DNA from: Holothuria scabra
Taxonomy: Eukaryota; Echinodermata; Holothuroidea; Aspidochirotida; Holothuriidae
Reading direction: 5' to 3'
Length of the DNA: 64,000 nt
NCBI GenBank assembly: GCA_037179385.1
Contig: CM074193.1
Coordinates: forward strand, 40,952,846-41,016,845
The position numbers and the translations under genes were made by a program. The notes beneath the pieces were generated by a model that was not told the origin of the DNA, made no database searches, and saw only the letters and a list, made by a program, of their open reading frames with translations. Positions 24,939 to 38,929 of this stretch are shown here, piece by piece (within the stretch, counting starts at the first letter, position 1; the number at the start of each line of letters is the position of its first letter).

Positions 24939-25233
24939 TTTTCTAAAAGTCCCCTTGACTCTCTGGCGAAGAGCCAAGGGGCGAAAACCAAACATTTACT
25001 CCCGGAGGAGTTCTACTCCCTTAAGGAGCTTAATTTCCCAAATGGACAATTACGCCCTCTAAAGGGCAAACGTGTGTGTTTCTGCTCTAGACTGGCTGAA
25101 TAGAACAGAAGCCACACTCTGGATGCAGTTTAACGTCATGCCCAGGACAACTGTGCTCAAGCAGGGAGTTGCAACAGGGTTTTTTTTCTCTAAAAGTCCC
25201 CTCGACTCTTTGGCGAAGAGCCAAGGGGCGAAA
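24939..25233. repeat. Direct repeat pair (about 45 bp)
   Basis: CTAAAAGTCCCCT(T/C)GACTCT followed by TGGCGAAGAGCCAAGGGGCG occurs at 24943 and again at about 25190, 247 bp apart, nearly identical. A weaker cousin is seen at 41113-41165. Origin not recognised. Confidence 0.75.
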
Positions 25234-27469
25234 CAGGGGCTCAAGTAACCTGAAAATTACGACGCATACATTTGTGCATAGTACACGCTAGGCGTGAGAG
25301 GTCTAGGAAGACAGAATACCACATTTCTACAAAGGCTGAATCTGATGATGTGATGATGATATGGAAGTTATTTAGGTGTTTCGAAAATTTGTGGTCCACA
25401 ATTTGGATACACATAATATTAATATTTATTTTCTAAACTCGGCTGCTTTGTTGTTTTAGTATAATAAATTAGCGAGAATCTCTTTTAGCAGTGAAATTTC
25501 TCCCCCTACCATCAAAATAAATGTCACAAGTTGTGGGCTCTTCGACTATATGGTAAGGTATTTTAAACATAGTGTGACAATTTTTAATTCGGCCCCAAAA
25601 TGTAAGATATCCAATTATGTTAAAAATGATGTTGAAGTAGATTACTTATATTTGAGTACGTAATTGTAAGTATATTATTCTTAACTGTCATTCATTTTTT
25701 GGGGGTACTTCTAACATTCCAAGTACCACATACCCTAGAACAGTTAATAGTAACAACTTCGAGACGTCACAAGAAAGATGACCAAAAATTATTGTCTTTG
25801 AATTCAATGTACAACTAGTTTATCGTTACACGTGCTGGGATAAAAACATACGCGGTTGCACAATAGGACAATAACACGTTTGTAGTTAGTCATTGGCTAC
25901 CAAATTTGTTATGAGCATGATAGTCACTTCCGACTTTGCAATCCGCGGCCCCTCGCAAGGTTTTGCCTGGAGAGAAACGAGAGCGGCTCCATAGTTTTTC
26001 CTTTCGGGAAACCAAAAGGGGGCACCTAAATGACCGCCGTGATACTATAATTGCATGATTCGACGACGACTCTGTAATATGTAAAACAAAATTTAAGCTT
26101 GGATGAATTCAATATCATTTTGACCTTATCTTGCAATATTTCGAAAATATTTCAACTCTCTTGCAAAAAAAAAAAAAAAAAAAAAAATCTGTTGGTTTTA
26201 ACTACTTTATCAAGCAAAAAAAAAAAGTATCCAGGAAGTCCCTGGAGTACACATCCATCATTATACCTTATGAACATGGATATTTCCCCCCAAATAATTG
26301 GTTTGGATTACTACTTTTTCAATTATTCTTTTGTATGTTTTTTGTATGTTTTTACAAGGTCCAATAGACCTAATGGTGGTAGGGAGACGGAACGTTTCTT
26401 CTAGATCTGCCGTTGGAATGGACTGTGAGGAGCCAAATGTGCGTCATGAAGTGTGACAAACTTTTCCAACTTTTGCGTCAAAGCAACCTTCGGGTAATAT
26501 CCGCTTCTGTGAACTCTCTTAAACATTAGCAAACATCACCTCACATTTGTTCAAAATGTGCACAATATTTCTGGTGATTAAAATGGTTAAGCAGCTATCT
26601 GGCTGTAGTGTCTCTACGTGCGATATACCGCGATATTCATGAAAAGTATTATCTGTTAAGGTCATGCGGCTTGGGTTTTGGGGAACACATTATTCAGATT
26701 TCTACAGTTATATTGAGTCTTACTTTTATATCCGTCCCTAATTTCACTCTTTTGCATTTTGAGATTGTGAATTGAGGTTGAAGTTTGAATGCTTCCCACT
26801 TTTAGCGGGAAGCAGCAGCTAATATCGATAGGCGAGACCTTTAACACTGATGATTAAAAAGTACTTTTAGAGGTCATGAAATATGAAGTCATATATGAGT
26901 TTACTAGTCGCTAATAGGTTTGCATTTTGACAGCAGGGAAGTCAAACAGGTAACCATACAACAGAGTGTGATAACTAACCTCGGTTAGAGTGAAACCAGT
27001 GATGCAATTTTGACATTATTCGCTGATAGTGCAACATGTAACTCCTTGTATTAGAGGTCACGTTATGACATACATTTATTCCCAGTCTATATACTGTACT
27101 GTATTTATTCCTAACAATCGTGCTAAGATGACATGCAGATCTCTAACGTATTCACTGGCGGACGACGTCCGGCTGGAATTGCTATTATTTGTCACAAGGA
27201 TCAACACCAACTGAGGGCAGGGAGTCTATTGGCAACTCCTTGATGAGGGGGTCTTCAGCTACCGTGCGGAGAGGATTCTGTTCTTTCAGCTATTCAGCTT
27301 TCTTCACCACCGTCGTTAAGTCTCCAGCCTTTACCGCACTTTAAGACAGAAACTGTTTTTTGCACAAATCGGACAATTATATCAGCTTTGCATTTTTTAA
27401 ATACTTTTTGCATTTTTGATTTTTGAAAAAAAAAAACAACAAAAAAACAAAAAACAAACAAAATACAAA

Positions 27470-27505
<36 letters not shown>

Positions 27506-30500
27506 AAAAGCAAAACAAAACAAAAAAAATAAATAAACACTGGCTTCACTCTCTATAATTACACAAGTAAATCCTAATATCTTTACGCAAGTGCTCTATT
27601 ATAAAGCAGTTGATTTTGCAACGGGGGGTTGTTACTTTAAAAAGCTTAATATTTGCTATGACAATGTCAAAGGCAATAGGCAGTCACTCCGAAATATGCC
27701 CATAAAAAGTACAAAGGCTTTGTAAATTTTCTTTACAAATTTATAGCCCTACATAGATCTGTCTGAACATGTTACTATTACAAACAACACGTGGAAGCAT
27801 GGAGTTGCTAACTTGCCCTGAATTGAGAAAAGAAATAAACATTTTGTCTCATAATGGATATTCTAATTTGAATGCAGAAGTCGGATAGAGGAGTGGTTCG
27901 TTAAAACTTTGTAAGGGCAAGCATAAGAAGAGATTCACTTTTTATATGTGAAAGAAGATTGTACATAGTTTGCTGAAATTTCCATTCAAATCGGACATAC
28001 ATTTCTTGAGATATCAGTAAATGAAATTACCAGTTTCGTGCTCAAAGAGCGGTATAGAGGTTATTTAACTTCCTCACATTGGGAAGGAATGCGTTGTTTA
28101 CCTTTGTTTTTTCACACTGTTGCGTTGACTTTGAAGTTAATAGGAATAGGACTCCTTTAGGGGAATGCAAAGTTTGTTATTAAGTTCTCATGCCACTTAT
28201 GCAATAGTCTGCGTAACGCCTCTGTGGCTGTGCTACCCCTAAGGTTTTTCGTAGCAAAGGAAGGTTAACCTGAATGCGTCAGATAGTTATCAGATAGGCC
28301 TAACTTGACGCATTTCAAAATTGAAACTCATTATATATGTTGCCACCGTAGGCCTACTATCATAGGCTGAGAGGAAATCCAGATTTTGCCGGGGTGGGGG
28401 TAGCCCTGAACGATCCCCGGACTACTTTTGCAATCACCTTCTAATCATATGGGATTGTTGAGGAGAAAATTAGCTGTAATATAGGATATGATGTCACATG
28501 TGCTTGCTTGAATTTCACTTCTTGTTGAAAATGTGACAACTTTACTTGCTAATATCTTGAGAACTAACACCTCGGATTTCAATGCAAATTTCACCAAAAT
28601 GCTTAGAATAAGTACTGCTCTAACATATCAACACTCGATATGAACTTTAACCCCTTTTTAAGTTCCCTGGATGAAGGGACGGCGTGTTCCCTTAAATACA
28701 GACAATATGAGGACAAAAATTTGAATAAAAACCCAGTCAAGAGAAAATTGGAGACGATGTGAAGGCCTACCATTCACCAATTATAGCAACTTAATATATT
28801 TGAGCTTTGGAAGAGGATGTTTTCTGAGAAGGTTCTCGAAAATTTTTATAGCTCAATTACCAGGCTGTCTTTATCGGGACGCCGTGTATATACACAGTTT
28901 TTCGTCATCCCATCCAGTCAACCTCGGGTGTGGGCCATGTAATTTTAATTGGGATCGGGTGAAGACTGAAGATCAATCCAAGGCAAGGTCTAATTGATTC
29001 CTCTTCTATGAACTGCCAATTTGTGACTTTCGTTCAACGGCCGTTTGCAAATTTTTAGGTCATTTCACTGAAGTCGTTAGGACGTCGTTGAATTAATTTC
29101 CGTCTGAACTATGTATAATGGAAGTCTTTGCCAACTTTGACTCCAAGTCAAGCAAAACTGTAAAGCAAATATGTCGACCCCCAGAAAAAGTATTTTGGGC
29201 CAAGCTATAATTTTCCCGAGTAATCTATGCATATTAATTAAAAAGGGGTAAAGGGGGCATAATAATCAACATATAACATTTTGGTAACAAGGTGACTTTT
29301 AGGGTTTCGAGAAACGCCAGTTTGAGCCTAATAAAACAAGAAACCGTGTTTGCATTTATAATGCGCCGTCTACCTATGTTTTGTGTAAATGTGTGTCCAG
29401 GGAAGTATACATCCGTGATTGTTTGGGTGCGTAGACGTGTGTCATGCGTTCGTGTGGTTAGATTGCTTATAGACGAATCCAGTCCGCGACGTGATAAAGG
29501 GTTCCTGCATTTGGAAAATTCTTGTTCCCCAATCCAAGAGCTAGATCTATATCCCTGCTATAATGAATAATCTTGGCAATAAACAATAGATGTGTTAACT
29601 ATCAGTGTTTGCGATATTCTCTCAAAAGTACCAGGCGCGTTGCCAGGGTAGGGCTGAAACCCCCTGATGATCAAGGCTTGGAAAATTGTGTCAAGAAATA
29701 TCAAAATAATTATAACTGTTGTCTTACTTACAGCACAAATATTACACTATTTATCATTTGAACCGTAAACAGAAACCGATTGTTCCTTTAAATGGGAGAG
29801 AAGCTCTTTAACTTAAATCTCTTCTCATGTGACACAAAATAATTTGCGGTCAAACATGACCTCACTCTGATGAGTATGAAGCACAACCTCTACAGATATC
29901 GAAGATATCTTTGTCTTTGTTGATTCAAATCCCAATGCTACATCCTTTACGTTGAATATCACTTTGAATTCTGCATACTGCGACCTTCGTCGACAGCCTA
30001 CTGCGAATTCAGCCGTAACCTTGTCATAATGGGTTGGGAGTGAGGACATGTTCCCGCCAAGTTACAGAAGATTGTTCGTTTTAGCTCTGACTGAGTTGAA
30101 CAAGAAACTTTAGGTTGAGAAATTGGCGCAACGGAAAATTAGAGGTGACACTCAGCCAGACAGAAAACAAGAACCATTGCCTAGGAAGGTGGTCAATTTC
30201 AATTAAACAAATATTTAATCTAACAACACATACGGTCGCAAGGTTACCGATTGGGAAACCATAACATTTGTCAATTTTTAATGTAGAAAGATCACGACGC
30301 CAAGTTGAAAGGTATACTTAACATAGTTCAATCAGGTTCAATGAAATTAGTTGTGATACTTTCTCAAATAACATCTTTCAAGGCAGATATTCAGCACTGG
30401 AGCAACTAACATGCTTTTTAGACCTAATTACTTAGGGAGTTGTCAAAAACAAGTGGATCTGATAACCAACAAATAACAGTTCAAACTAATTACTGGTGAA

Positions 30501-30685
30501 CTAAACAGACAAAATGGAACCAACCGTCCAGGGATATTCTTTTGTTAGTATACTACTTGCAAAAATGGCTACCGTCTTTGTTTAGATGTATTCGTATAAT
30601 AATCAGGATAATAGTCAATTCCAGCGGTAGGTCTATGTTTCAACAATGCTGAAGACTTAAAGGTACATTCACTCACTCATTCAGG
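25234..30685. other. Intergenic with simple repeats
   Basis: Poly(A) at 26165-26187, an A/C-rich stretch with (AAC)n at about 27470-27503, and the half 110-bp element at 28206. No coding exon is supported. Confidence 0.5.
28206..28260. repeat. 110-bp hairpin-type element, left half only
   Basis: GTCTGCGTAACGCCTCTGTG then TTTTTCGTAGCAAAGG. The right half is absent. Confidence 0.6.
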
Positions 30686-30936
30686 TATAGACGAATTCGG
30701 ACAGCAAGTGATGGTGATTTCAGTTGGTCATAACTGGGGTGTATCAATTTTTAATCTTTCAGTTTCCTTGCTTAACTGTGTCATGGATGGTTGTACACTA
30801 AGTTCTATCTTGATTCCCCCAATTTCACTGAATATGAGGGTTTGGAATTCATGTATACAATAAATTAAGGCAATTTAAGGCTAATGAGCCCAAGTAATCG
30901 ATGCCTACACTCACTAAACAAACAATCAACATATAT
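30686..30936 (+). mobile_element. Family D MITE, right end eroded
   Basis: Starts TATAGACGAATTCGGACAGC and carries ATGGATGGTTGTACACT. The right terminal repeat is not preserved. Confidence 0.7.
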
Positions 30937-31204
30937 AATAAAAAAAAAACCCAAATCCAAGTACAAGCAATATTGGTGTACGGGATATTTTTCCGTCACA
31001 GACACTATTTACCAAAATTTAGAACTTTGGACCACTTATCAAAGTGGTCTTAATTAAAAGGCACATTTTTGGTTTGTGGAATTCAACAAACTTTTCCAAA
31101 CCCGCAAAGTTTTCTAAACATGTTAATGAATAAAAGTTAAATTGTACCTGGAGTCTAAAATGTAAAAAAAATGTACAAAACAGAACATGAAAAAATGAAT
31201 TCAA

Positions 31205-31735
31205 ACAGCGCAACTCCCATATTCAAAGGACATTCTTGAGCTGAGATAAGGTTAATACCTTATTTCAGCTCAATTGTTGAAGCTTATTCATTCAATAGAA
31301 TGGAAAATGGCGAAATAATTTGTGATGTCATTGTTGTACTTCTCAAATTACAGTCCTCGTATTGCTTTGCTTTTCTGAAAGTTACTGTGCCTTGTATTAA
31401 TATGACATAGCACTCTTACTCCTATAATGGGTTGAAGTAATTAATTAAGCCCTGTCTGTGCAACATATTACGTAAGCAAAATGAAGCGTTCAAGGTCATA
31501 TTAGACATTTTTAATCTGAAAGTAAAATATAACAGGTATTGAGAGTAGTAAACAACACGTTAGATAGAAACTATTGCTCAATGGACTAAGTTTTAAGTGT
31601 GAATAAGTTTCAACTTTACATATCTCAACATTGTAACGATCTACGATAACGGGATTAAGATTAATATGGTTCATTTTACAACTGTCTCTTAAAAATATGT
31701 TGTACGTTCAAGACTTGAGGTATCACTTCATACCA
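31205..31735. mobile_element. Second copy of the long-TIR element
   Basis: Shares with 7830-8402 the segments AATTTGTGATGTCATT, GAAGTAATTAATTAA, TGTGCAACAT and GTTCAAGGTCAT in the same order. It is diverged and its outermost left arm is not clear. Confidence 0.75.
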
Positions 31736-33337
31736 CCGAGCTGGAAGAGCTCCCTGGTTTTATTTAGACAATCCCAAATGTTCTACATTCAAATAAAAAG
31801 TTTCATGAATGAGTAAATAATGATTCCATTCCGTTTCAAAATAAAAAAGTCGTGACCACAACAGACAATTTTTCAAATTTTGCACCAACCCATTACAAAT
31901 CAGTATACAAACAATTCCAAATTTAAATTTTGGCTCTTTGGACGTGAAAATTGATCAGTTATGCTAACAATAGCCAATGGCAGCACGGGTCGTGGTGGGG
32001 CTAGAGAAATGGCTTATGCGTCAAACAGGTGGTAAGAGAAGCAGGCAGTAACTGTGAGATAGTTGGACCAGCACCTCAATAAGTTCACTAACCAGTTTTT
32101 CCTTCATAAACCTTGGTAACTAAAAAGTTGCCAACGGTGACTTCATGGGGGAAGGGGTGGAAAAGAGCCCCAATGAGCCCGGTAGTCAGTTTTCGACTGG
32201 GGTTCTGTCATGCAAAAAGATCCATAATGTCAACATTCAGAACATAGAGACCTTCAACCAGGGAGCTGTTATGGTAACAGCTTCCTGCTCCCATCGGATT
32301 GTAGTAAAACAGGTTTTGGCAGTACTGGTCGTGGCATTGGACATCAAAAACTTTCCAATACACACTGGGTATCAGCCAAAGAGCATTTTGTTTCCTTTTT
32401 GAATTTTTGTTAATTCAACCGTTTAAAATGATGCAGGTTTCCCTTATCTTTAACTGATCAAATGATTTTTTTTTTACACTAAGTTGTTCTTCATTTTACG
32501 TGAAGATTGACTCTCAGCCCAAATCGCCTATCTCGTCCATCTTCAGTGGGCAGATGGGTATCTGATATAATTTTCGTTTCCTGTAAGGTGGGGACCAGTA
32601 ATTGTCGTACTCAAGTTAATGGTGGTTCATAAATTAAAAGGCAGAATATCTTTGGATAGTTAAGCAAGAGATAAGATGAGTTCTTCAATCTTATTGTAAA
32701 AGAAAAACATATTCTCAGGCAGACAAAAAATGGGATAGCTCTGAGTGTCTACTTCACAGTGGTTAATACATCGTCAAACATAAACAAAATATAGCTGGAA
32801 ATTAACTTGGCTAATTAAGTTCTGTTATGAAACTCGAAGAATCCATGGTAAACAATTAACATGTCACATTTCATTCCATAAAAAATAAAATTAGAACATT
32901 CAAACATTGCCCTTATTTCACTTTCGTGCATTTCAATGCAATATTTCCCACTAACCATGACTACCAAACGAACATTAATGTTACCTGGTGAAAGAGGAAC
33001 CCTAATTATGTCAGCAGTTTATGAACAATATGTGAATGCGAAATTAACTGGAATGATATCAATATCATTGAAAACGATCATGTTTACAACATTAATAAAC
33101 AATTTCATCACGTGTGTAACGAAATGAAGAGTGCGTTTGAACCCGCAGTGCATATTCAAGTTGATATTGAGGGCGGTATACAGCACTGAAATTCCCGCAT
33201 TACTTATTTGGAACAATCACTTTGGGGCACATTTTTTCAGTGTTTATTGATACCAATTACCAGCTACTTGTGCAAGAGTGACATTCCACCTGAAGAGTTA
33301 GCGTACTTTATGATCACAGCAAATCGAGTCTCTACAC
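31736..33337. other. Intergenic, nothing recognised
   Basis: No repeat or coding signal supported; the open frame at 32145-32402 has no recognisable domain. Confidence 0.5.
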
Positions 33338-33682
33338 TCTAAAATCAAAAGAGTAAACTTAGTCACTCTTAGTCACTAGTGAAAAGTGTAAATATACTTT
33401 ATTAGAGTGATAATTCGCTCCAAGAAGAGTGGAAGAGTGAATAGTGAAGACTCCAAAACGAGTAAAATTCCCTCTAAACGAACGAGCGAAGTTTCACTCT
33501 TAATGGAGTGCGTGCAATGATCACTTTTAAAAAAGAGTGATCATTGCAAGCACTCGAATTTTTCCCTCTTCCTGTTGTAAATTTTACTCTTCTTGGAGTG
33601 AATTAACAATCACTCTAATGGAGAGAATTCATAATTTTCACCCTATAAGAGAGTGATCAAGTTTACTCTTTTGATTTAAGAG
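33338..33682. repeat. Long palindromic element built of GAGTG/CACTC modules
   Basis: Ends CTCTAAAATCAAAAGAG and its near complement. The whole 345 bp is an imperfect palindrome rich in GAGTG and CACTC words. The centre is AATGATCACTTTTAAAAAAGAGTGATCATT-like (33517-33546). Confidence 0.85.
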
Positions 33683-33729
33683 GCGTTTAACAAAGAGGTG
33701 CTCCCTTTTCTCCAATGACATCATGGAAC

Positions 33730-33839
33730 GTAGCCTGCTTAGCTCCTCTGTGGCTGCAGGCCCCTTAAGGTGCCGTCCCTCAGTTGTTTTTTTGTAGCGA
33801 TGAGCTGAAAGATAAGACTTCGGTCGCTGCGTGGGCTAC
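33730..33839. repeat. 110-bp hairpin-type element, copy 2
   Basis: TAGCCTGCTTAGCTCCTCTG at the left, TTTTGTAGCGATGAGCTG inside, GCTGCGTGGGCTAC at the right. Same length as the copy at 6629. Confidence 0.75.
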
Positions 33840-34792
33840 CTGGATCTGTCACTTATCACAGTACGATAAATTCCCACCCAACATACCTTTCTTTTCCAGG
33901 TAAAACCGTTATAACGGTGTAACAGTTACTTACCATTAGGCAGAATTACAGTCACAATTCAGTTTTGAAAAAAAAGTATAACACCCAATGTGGTAAAATG
34001 GTTAATAATATTCCGGTTTGGGTGCCCTTTTTATAGTATCAGACTACCAGTTCTGTATGACGCATATGTGGTTGAACCAAGGAGTTGCAACTCCCTGTTT
34101 GAACCCTGCATATTCCTATTACGATCAAAAACAACATGGAGTCCCTTAGACGTTACTGGGACTCTTCAGAAAATCATATAATTGAAATACACGTGCATTT
34201 ATCTATACTCCGGCAAGCCTTGAAATAAATATTAACGAAAGTAGAAAGTATTATAGGGTATGCTAAGGCGCACCACATGCCGCAATGTGTTTCTTGATGG
34301 CGCTTTAAAAGTTATTTCTCGACTGGTGGTACCTTGTCTGCGTAGCAGACTGTGTGGCATATTCCTTTATCAGTCATTTCCCCACACTGAATGGGGGGGG
34401 GGGGGGGGGGGTGAAAGAATCGAGTCCGCTCCGAGGGGTAGGTAACCGCCCCGATATTGAACATCCCGAGGACTTCCCCGGGGGTCATGTTTCAGTCCGA
34501 ACCTGATCCGGTCTTAAGTCCGGACCTATTTAAGTGAGGACCTGGTCTCGTTAATTTCGGACCACTCATCACAGTGGAGTGTGCGGATTTCTGGTGCATT
34601 TGTTTCCCATTCTTGGTTTGGTTACCTTTTAAATAGAACCAACTGAGTGAATAGTAATGTCGTTTCTTGTTTAGTCAAGATCATAAAGTTTTCGAAACCC
34701 TACTAAGCCATAGCCAGGTATTTACAGGGTAGCATGCACAGAGTTAACTCCCCGCAAGTGTGAAACCTCCATGTTTGATTGTTGATAAGAAC
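33840..34792. other. Intergenic with poly(G)
   Basis: A poly(G) run lies at 34393-34411. Nothing else recognised. Confidence 0.5.
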
Positions 34793-35096
34793 TTAAAGGC
34801 AGTCAACGCTCACCCGAAACAACAATTTTTGAAGTAGTGAAAAAAACCCAATTGGCACAACCCCTGGATTGAAAGCATGTTCAAAAAGTGCAGAATACAG
34901 TAGCTTATATTAAGCAGCATGCACTGTACTAAGATTTTGAATACACACGGGGGGGGGGGGGGGGAGGTCTTGTATACACACCCTGGAGCAATGACCTGAG
35001 GATCTATCTGAATGAGAATAAGTTTCATAGTATTGTAAGCAGGTTAGGAGAATTGGAACTGTTTGGAGCGAGAGGTTGGCCTTTAAAACTCGATTT
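34793..35096 (-). mobile_element. Family A MITE, diverged copy with poly(G)
   Basis: Starts TTAAAGGCAG and ends GGCCTTTAA. It is inverted relative to the copy at 10981: the internal segment with GGAGAATTGGAACTGTTTGG is the complement. A run of G (34950-34964) interrupts the middle. Confidence 0.8.
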
Positions 35097-37689
35097 CTCT
35101 TATGAAACGGGCGTGTGACATAACGTTGTCAGCCTTAGGTTTAGGCTAAACCTATTCGACAAGTTGGTCAGAGAATCATGCAATGGTTAACATCTTATCT
35201 GTACAGGGATTTAGTTTGTATTTAATATAGTAGTAAGGCAATGGTACACCTGTCGAGCATCTAGCAAGTTATCAAGCCAAACTTGACAATCAGATCACGG
35301 AACACTAATAACCAAAGTCCAATTACTCTAGTTGTCTACTAAATATCTCTAATATCTTACTAGGCTCTAGACAGTAGGCAACTCGTTGTTGGTAAACAGC
35401 AGTTGGTACTGACAAGGGATTTTACAAAGATGTCTATTTGGTTACAATGTTGTTCTCCAACTACAAATTCGTTTGGCATGACACATTCACTGTAAGCACT
35501 ATACAGGGAGCTGTCATTCGCAAGAACATCTATAAATATCCACATTTTGAGGTAGCCTAAAGATTTAACTGTCCAGATAATCAAAAATTGTTTTAGTTTA
35601 ACAGTCTCTTTATTAGCCTCAGTTACTGTTATTCACTATTACTTTATTTGACTCTGTTACTGAATCAAGTTAAATTAAAGCAAAACTAATAAATGACACC
35701 TCCAACAGGTGGTTCTTCGAGTTACAGAGCAGTACCAATGGAACTTAAAAATGTTCTTCATGATGAAATGTGAACTTCATATTTTCGGCCATAATACTAA
35801 TTGATAACTTTATTGCAAGTCTTTGGAAGCGTTTTGACGCTTATTTTAAGTTAATTTTATGCACCAATAAGGGTTCAAACCTACACCTAGTGCTTCTAGA
35901 AACTACCAATGTCCGTTATAATACGAAGAAAACCAGCCTCCTCCCTTCTGAGATTATTTGAATAAAGTTCCTTGTACAGGGTGGCCAATCGGTTGTGACT
36001 TAATTTCTATTCAACAGTTGTCACGTCGTACTGTCTTAATCGGCTTGCCATGAAAGCATCTTAATCGTGTGCCACATCGTTGGGGAATTACCAGGTCTCA
36101 AAAGTTTTTCCAAGGGATTATTTTTTAAATATTAACGTAAATTGTCTCTTTTTATGTGACACCTTCATAGTGGCAGCTATATACATGTGCTGTCTTGTTC
36201 AGTAAATTTAAGAACTCTTGTGTAGCGCCATCTATTTCCTGAAATGTTTCGTCTTCCACTAATGACGTACTTAGCATAAGGGCACATTTGTGGTCAAAAG
36301 TACACTTTACCTTTCCATTTCCATGTAATTCAGAGCACCGCTGATCTAATTTCAGATTCAATTAATGTCAGGAGGTCTTTTTGGTCATCAAAACGAGGCT
36401 TGTTACCTGCAATCCGTTGTTTTGACTCTAATTGTCATGTTCGTTAAAAGCAGCTAAGTGCACCAAGTCAGCAGGGAGGGGGAACTGGGTCAAATGCACA
36501 CCTTTTGTGATCAGTTTTGGGATTTGACAAACGTTGGGAGAAATCGAGAAATAAGAGGCGATGATCTTGGGAAAATGGGACCTTTCTGTCTGTCACCCCT
36601 GGAAAAGTCTGAAATCCAATCTCTATGTCCTCTAAAAGCAGTGGAATACACAAAGGGTTGGGGAAGAAAGGGACAAGGTTTTACAACATGAAAGACATTT
36701 TGAGGAAATTGAGATACAATCAACTTGAAAGAAAACCAGAACGTGTCCGACGCTGTTAAGTTTTGAGATCCGGTGTGTCCTAAGAAACAGGGACGAAGTA
36801 TAGGAAATTTGGAGGAGAAATTAATACAGACTTCGGAGTGTCGTGTTTCAACGATGTTCAAGATGATCTTTATTATAATGTTCGTTAGGTAGGTACATCC
36901 TACTAGATCTATACATACGTATTTGCAATCCATCACAGTTTCGGGGTATGAAGATTTTTACCTACTCTCCCACTAACAATAACACAAGGAAAGCAAGAAT
37001 TCCTCATTCCATTTGAAGTATGTTTCCACTTTTCCTATTTCTTTACTCATTTTAAATCCATCGGCATTGCCGACGTGGGCATTGGATTAGCTGAACCTAT
37101 CCTCCTCCACACAAATTTTTTTCTAAAGTGTTTAAAATAATGTAACACAAAAACTTCTTCAAAAGTAGCGTGGGCCTATGTGGCACCTATTGGATGGAAA
37201 GACATCCAATGTTCCAAACATTTTCAGAGGGAAATGGGGAAGCTCTTTCCTTTAGACCCCCCCCCCCAGGCCAACGATCACACAATATAATGCATGCCCG
37301 TATGAGACACATTTTGGCTACGCCACTGTTTGAAGCAATTGTTATTAAACATATCATAATCGTACGTCCTTGCCTTGCCTTAGGCCCCATGTTACTGTAG
37401 GAACTGATTAAAAATAAACAAACCTTATCTGTAACTGCAGCCATACAGAGACCATCCACGTAAGCAGTATGGATTTGTAAAGAACCTCCTCGAAGCAAGC
37501 TTTACAATGTGAAAAAGATTGAATAAGGAGGGGTGGGGTGGAGTAGCATTTTCAAATGTGTGTATCTTAAGTGGATTATTAAATGTCCTTACCAATTTTT
37601 GTGGAATTTGTGACTGTGATCTTGGCATTAAGACAGTCAACTCTCGCTTATAACTACAATTTTTGTTGTAGTAAACAGAAATATTTGAC
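35097..37689. other. Intergenic, nothing firm
   Basis: Open frames at 36152-36361 and 36511-36936 (minus) have no recognised domain or splice partner. A poly(C) run lies at 37257-37267, with a transposon-end-like GGCTACGCCACTG at 37317-37329. Confidence 0.45.
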
Positions 37690-37943
37690 AAAACCCTTTG
37701 ACTGACACAAAGTTGTGACTGTCACAACCCCAAAATGCAGAGTACTTTATCTCATATTACACAGCATGTGCTGTACTTAAAGAGTTTTGATAACATTTTG
37801 GAGTCTTATATACTCAAACTGAAACCAAAAATTGAGATTGCGTCTGAAAGAGGATGATTTTAGACAACTGGTGGGAGCGACTTAAGTACTAGTAATTAGA
37901 GAATTTAAACTGTTTGGGTGAAAGAAAAGGAAAGGGCCTTTAA
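37690..37943 (-). mobile_element. Family A MITE, diverged copy
   Basis: Right end AAACTGTTTGGGTG ... GGGCCTTTAA, left part with CACAACCCCAAAATG and a conserved middle (ACAGCATGTGCTGTACT). The left terminus is eroded, so the start is approximate. Confidence 0.6.
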
Positions 37944-38648
37944 ATATGTAGGCAAAAGCCATAAACATACAGGTCATAACTATATGATTCCTGATCACGA
38001 TCACTTTGTCGCCTTGATAATTGTTAGGTGGATGGGTGCAAGCAACACTAACGACCTCTCTTAATGTTAAGGCAATGAGATACTAGCGTCTGCCAATTAA
38101 CCAGCGATTTAAAGTTATCATAACATATTGGGGATCATTTAATTGTAGCTGCGTCTTAGCAGGTGACTTGTAACAATAGTAATTGTTTTGTATCTAGTTG
38201 GTCGGTAACACCAGCGTACGATGGTATTATCTCACTAATAAGACCATTAGTTTGTGACAGCTCTCTTCTCGGTTGGGAGGTTAGAGTGATTCGAGATCAA
38301 TTTTTACGTCATACAGCGTTCATAGGATACATGGTGCCCATAACATGGATGTAAGTGCTCGCGGATGAGTATGACATGGTACACTGATGTGAAATCAGTA
38401 GGCTTACAATATTACGGTATTATATAACAGGGCTCCACGACCTAAAAACTTGATGCCAAAACATGATGTACAGTAAATGAATCTTTCTTCGGTGAAAAAG
38501 GTGAAAATCTACAGTGGATTACCAGACTCCAAATAAAAATACCCTGTAATCTGGAGAATCACCTACCATCATCTACAGCAATCTGAAAACTCCGACTCGA
38601 TCTACAGATTGCTCTGCGGTGCGCTTTCGATAGCATATCTTCGCTCAT

Positions 38649-38929
38649 TTTAATTCCGAATTGCAAGAGCAGTCACTCCAACTTGAAGCAGTTGGAAACT
38701 TTCCTGTTTCATGATTGGTTCTTGAGAGTCATGTGACGGTATTTTTTCCCTCAAATGCAAATGAGAAATCAGGTAAGAGTTACTATTGGTTTACCTTCAA
38801 TATCCAATACTGAAGTAACAAAAGATTCTAAAAGATACCTTGAAGAGAAAAAAAAAAAAAAAGAAATCGTGAGATTTAACTGTTACTTACAAAATTAATT
38901 TGAGGCGACTTAGTGCCCCTGACCTTTAA
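38649..38929 (+). mobile_element. Family C MITE, diverged copy
   Basis: GCAAGAGCAGTCACTCCAAC at the left, TTTCATGATTGGTTCTTGAG inside and GCCCCTGACCTTTAA at the right match family C. It carries an A-rich run (38850-38866) and abuts the family A copy at 38926. Confidence 0.65.

Noticed and set aside
27294..27518. Poly-valine/phenylalanine frame
   Set aside because: Artefact of (AAC)n and A-rich sequence on the other strand.
36152..36361. Minus-strand frame with protein-like composition
   Set aside because: Too short, no recognised family, and no convincing partner exons.
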